The notes below the pieces were generated by a model. That model worked only from the letters and a program-made list of their open reading frames with translations, was not told the origin of the DNA and made no database searches. Of a DNA stretch of 14,609 nt, positions 14,354 through 14,609 are shown in pieces (the stretch's first letter is position 1; each line of letters opens with the position of its first letter). Source of the stretch: Endomicrobiia bacterium (GTDB lineage: Bacteria > Elusimicrobiota > Endomicrobiia > Endomicrobiales > Endomicrobiaceae); the NCBI GenBank assembly GCA_025998475.1, contig BNVZ01000016.1:1-14609 (forward strand), in the 5' to 3' direction. The position numbers were made by a program, and so were the translations under genes.

Positions 14354-14376
14354 CACCGAAACCGGTGAATACGGTT
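14354..14376. repeat. overlapping inverted repeats upstream of the tolC-like gene
   Basis: CACCG (14354-14358) can pair with CGGTG (14363-14367), and AACCG (14360-14364) can instead pair with CGGTT (14372-14376). They are mutually exclusive. They sit where the -35 region of the TATAAT box at 14340-14335 would be, so a regulator-binding site is possible. No T-run follows in either direction, so it is not a terminator. Confidence 0.35.
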
Positions 14377-14448
14377 GTGAATATAAAAGTTTTCAGTTGG
14401 CCTTTTTTGTTATCTCTCCCACACACTTCTCCTTATGGAATGCTGCAT

Positions 14449-14468
14449 TAGATCTCTTGCACAACTAA
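14449..14468 (-). repeat. IS5-like terminal repeat, right copy
   Basis: TAGATCTCTTGCACAACTAA on the plus strand differs from the left copy (11379-11398) at two positions. A minus-strand transposase C-terminus ends about 16 bp inside it, so it marks the 3' end of an element that continues beyond the window. Confidence 0.65.
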
Positions 14469-14484
14469 GTATTAAATTTTAGAA

Positions 14485-14609
14485 TTACAAATACCTGAAA
14501 CTCAAGTTAAATCGCAGTCCAAAGCGTCTTTTGCTATTACTTATCTATTCTTTAGACTATTTTGAACCTTTTAACAAATACTTTTGATATTTTCCACTAT
14601 AATCCTTTT
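14485..14609 (-). pseudogene. IS5-family-like transposase, C-terminal remnant (cut by window edge)
   Basis: Read from the right edge, the first frame gives KRIIVENIKSIC then a stop (14573-14571). A second frame gives NSKRRFGLRFNLSFRYL and a stop (14487-14485). Together they match the recalled end of ISL2-type IS5 transposases: R+VVEN+IxxxKxF+I, then NRRKRFGLRFNLIAGIYN. In-frame stops and a frameshift show it is non-functional. Between 14248 and 14448 I see only the operon promoter and the short inverted repeats. Confidence 0.6.

Noticed and set aside
14354..14376. Hairpin as a transcription terminator near the tolC-like gene
   Set aside because: Neither strand has a T-run following the stem.
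1..14609. tRNA, rRNA or CRISPR array
   Set aside because: No cloverleaf-like sequence with a GGTTCGA-type T arm, no rRNA sequence, and no regularly spaced direct repeats were seen by eye; a dedicated scan was not possible.

Overview
This window most resembles an AT-rich, Gram-negative endosymbiont chromosome. My best guess is Elusimicrobiota, the Endomicrobium group from termite-gut flagellates. That rests on the combination of a compact cell-division/peptidoglycan cluster, a barrel-type outer-membrane protein, decayed insertion sequences and low GC; I could not test it by searching. All intact genes lie on the minus strand, so transcription runs from high to low coordinates.

Right part (14609 to about 11379). 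At the extreme right is the 3' end of a decayed IS5-like element with its terminal repeat. Next comes a two-gene operon: a TolC-family outer-membrane efflux protein and a short HlyD/MacA-type periplasmic adaptor. No inner-membrane pump gene follows. In its place is about 0.75 kb without intact genes: an IS5-like transposase N-terminus in several frames, a 152-bp MITE-like element with about 22-bp inverted ends, and a frameshifted C-terminus of an IS1-like transposase.

Middle part (11240 to 3649). This is a tight dcw-type cluster in transcription order queF, murC, murB, ddl, ftsQ, then a 162-bp gap, then ftsA, ftsZ, pgeF. Adjacent genes abut or overlap by a few bases at murC/murB, murB/ddl, ftsA/ftsZ and ftsZ/pgeF, which implies translational coupling. 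MurC, MurB and Ddl make UDP-MurNAc precursors and D-Ala-D-Ala. FtsQ, FtsA and FtsZ build the division ring, and PgeF is a precursor quality-control enzyme. QueF belongs to queuosine synthesis.

Left part (3637 to 1). A separate promoter precedes an unassigned secreted protein with an autotransporter-like barrel and an extra C-terminal domain. It is followed by eno and an ftsB/divIC-like gene, a pairing conserved in many bacteria. Between divIC and the start of panB (cut by the window edge) is a 240-bp intergenic region. On the minus strand it can fold into a hairpin, a long two-part stem and an intrinsic terminator, so it is a candidate small RNA or attenuator leader for panB.
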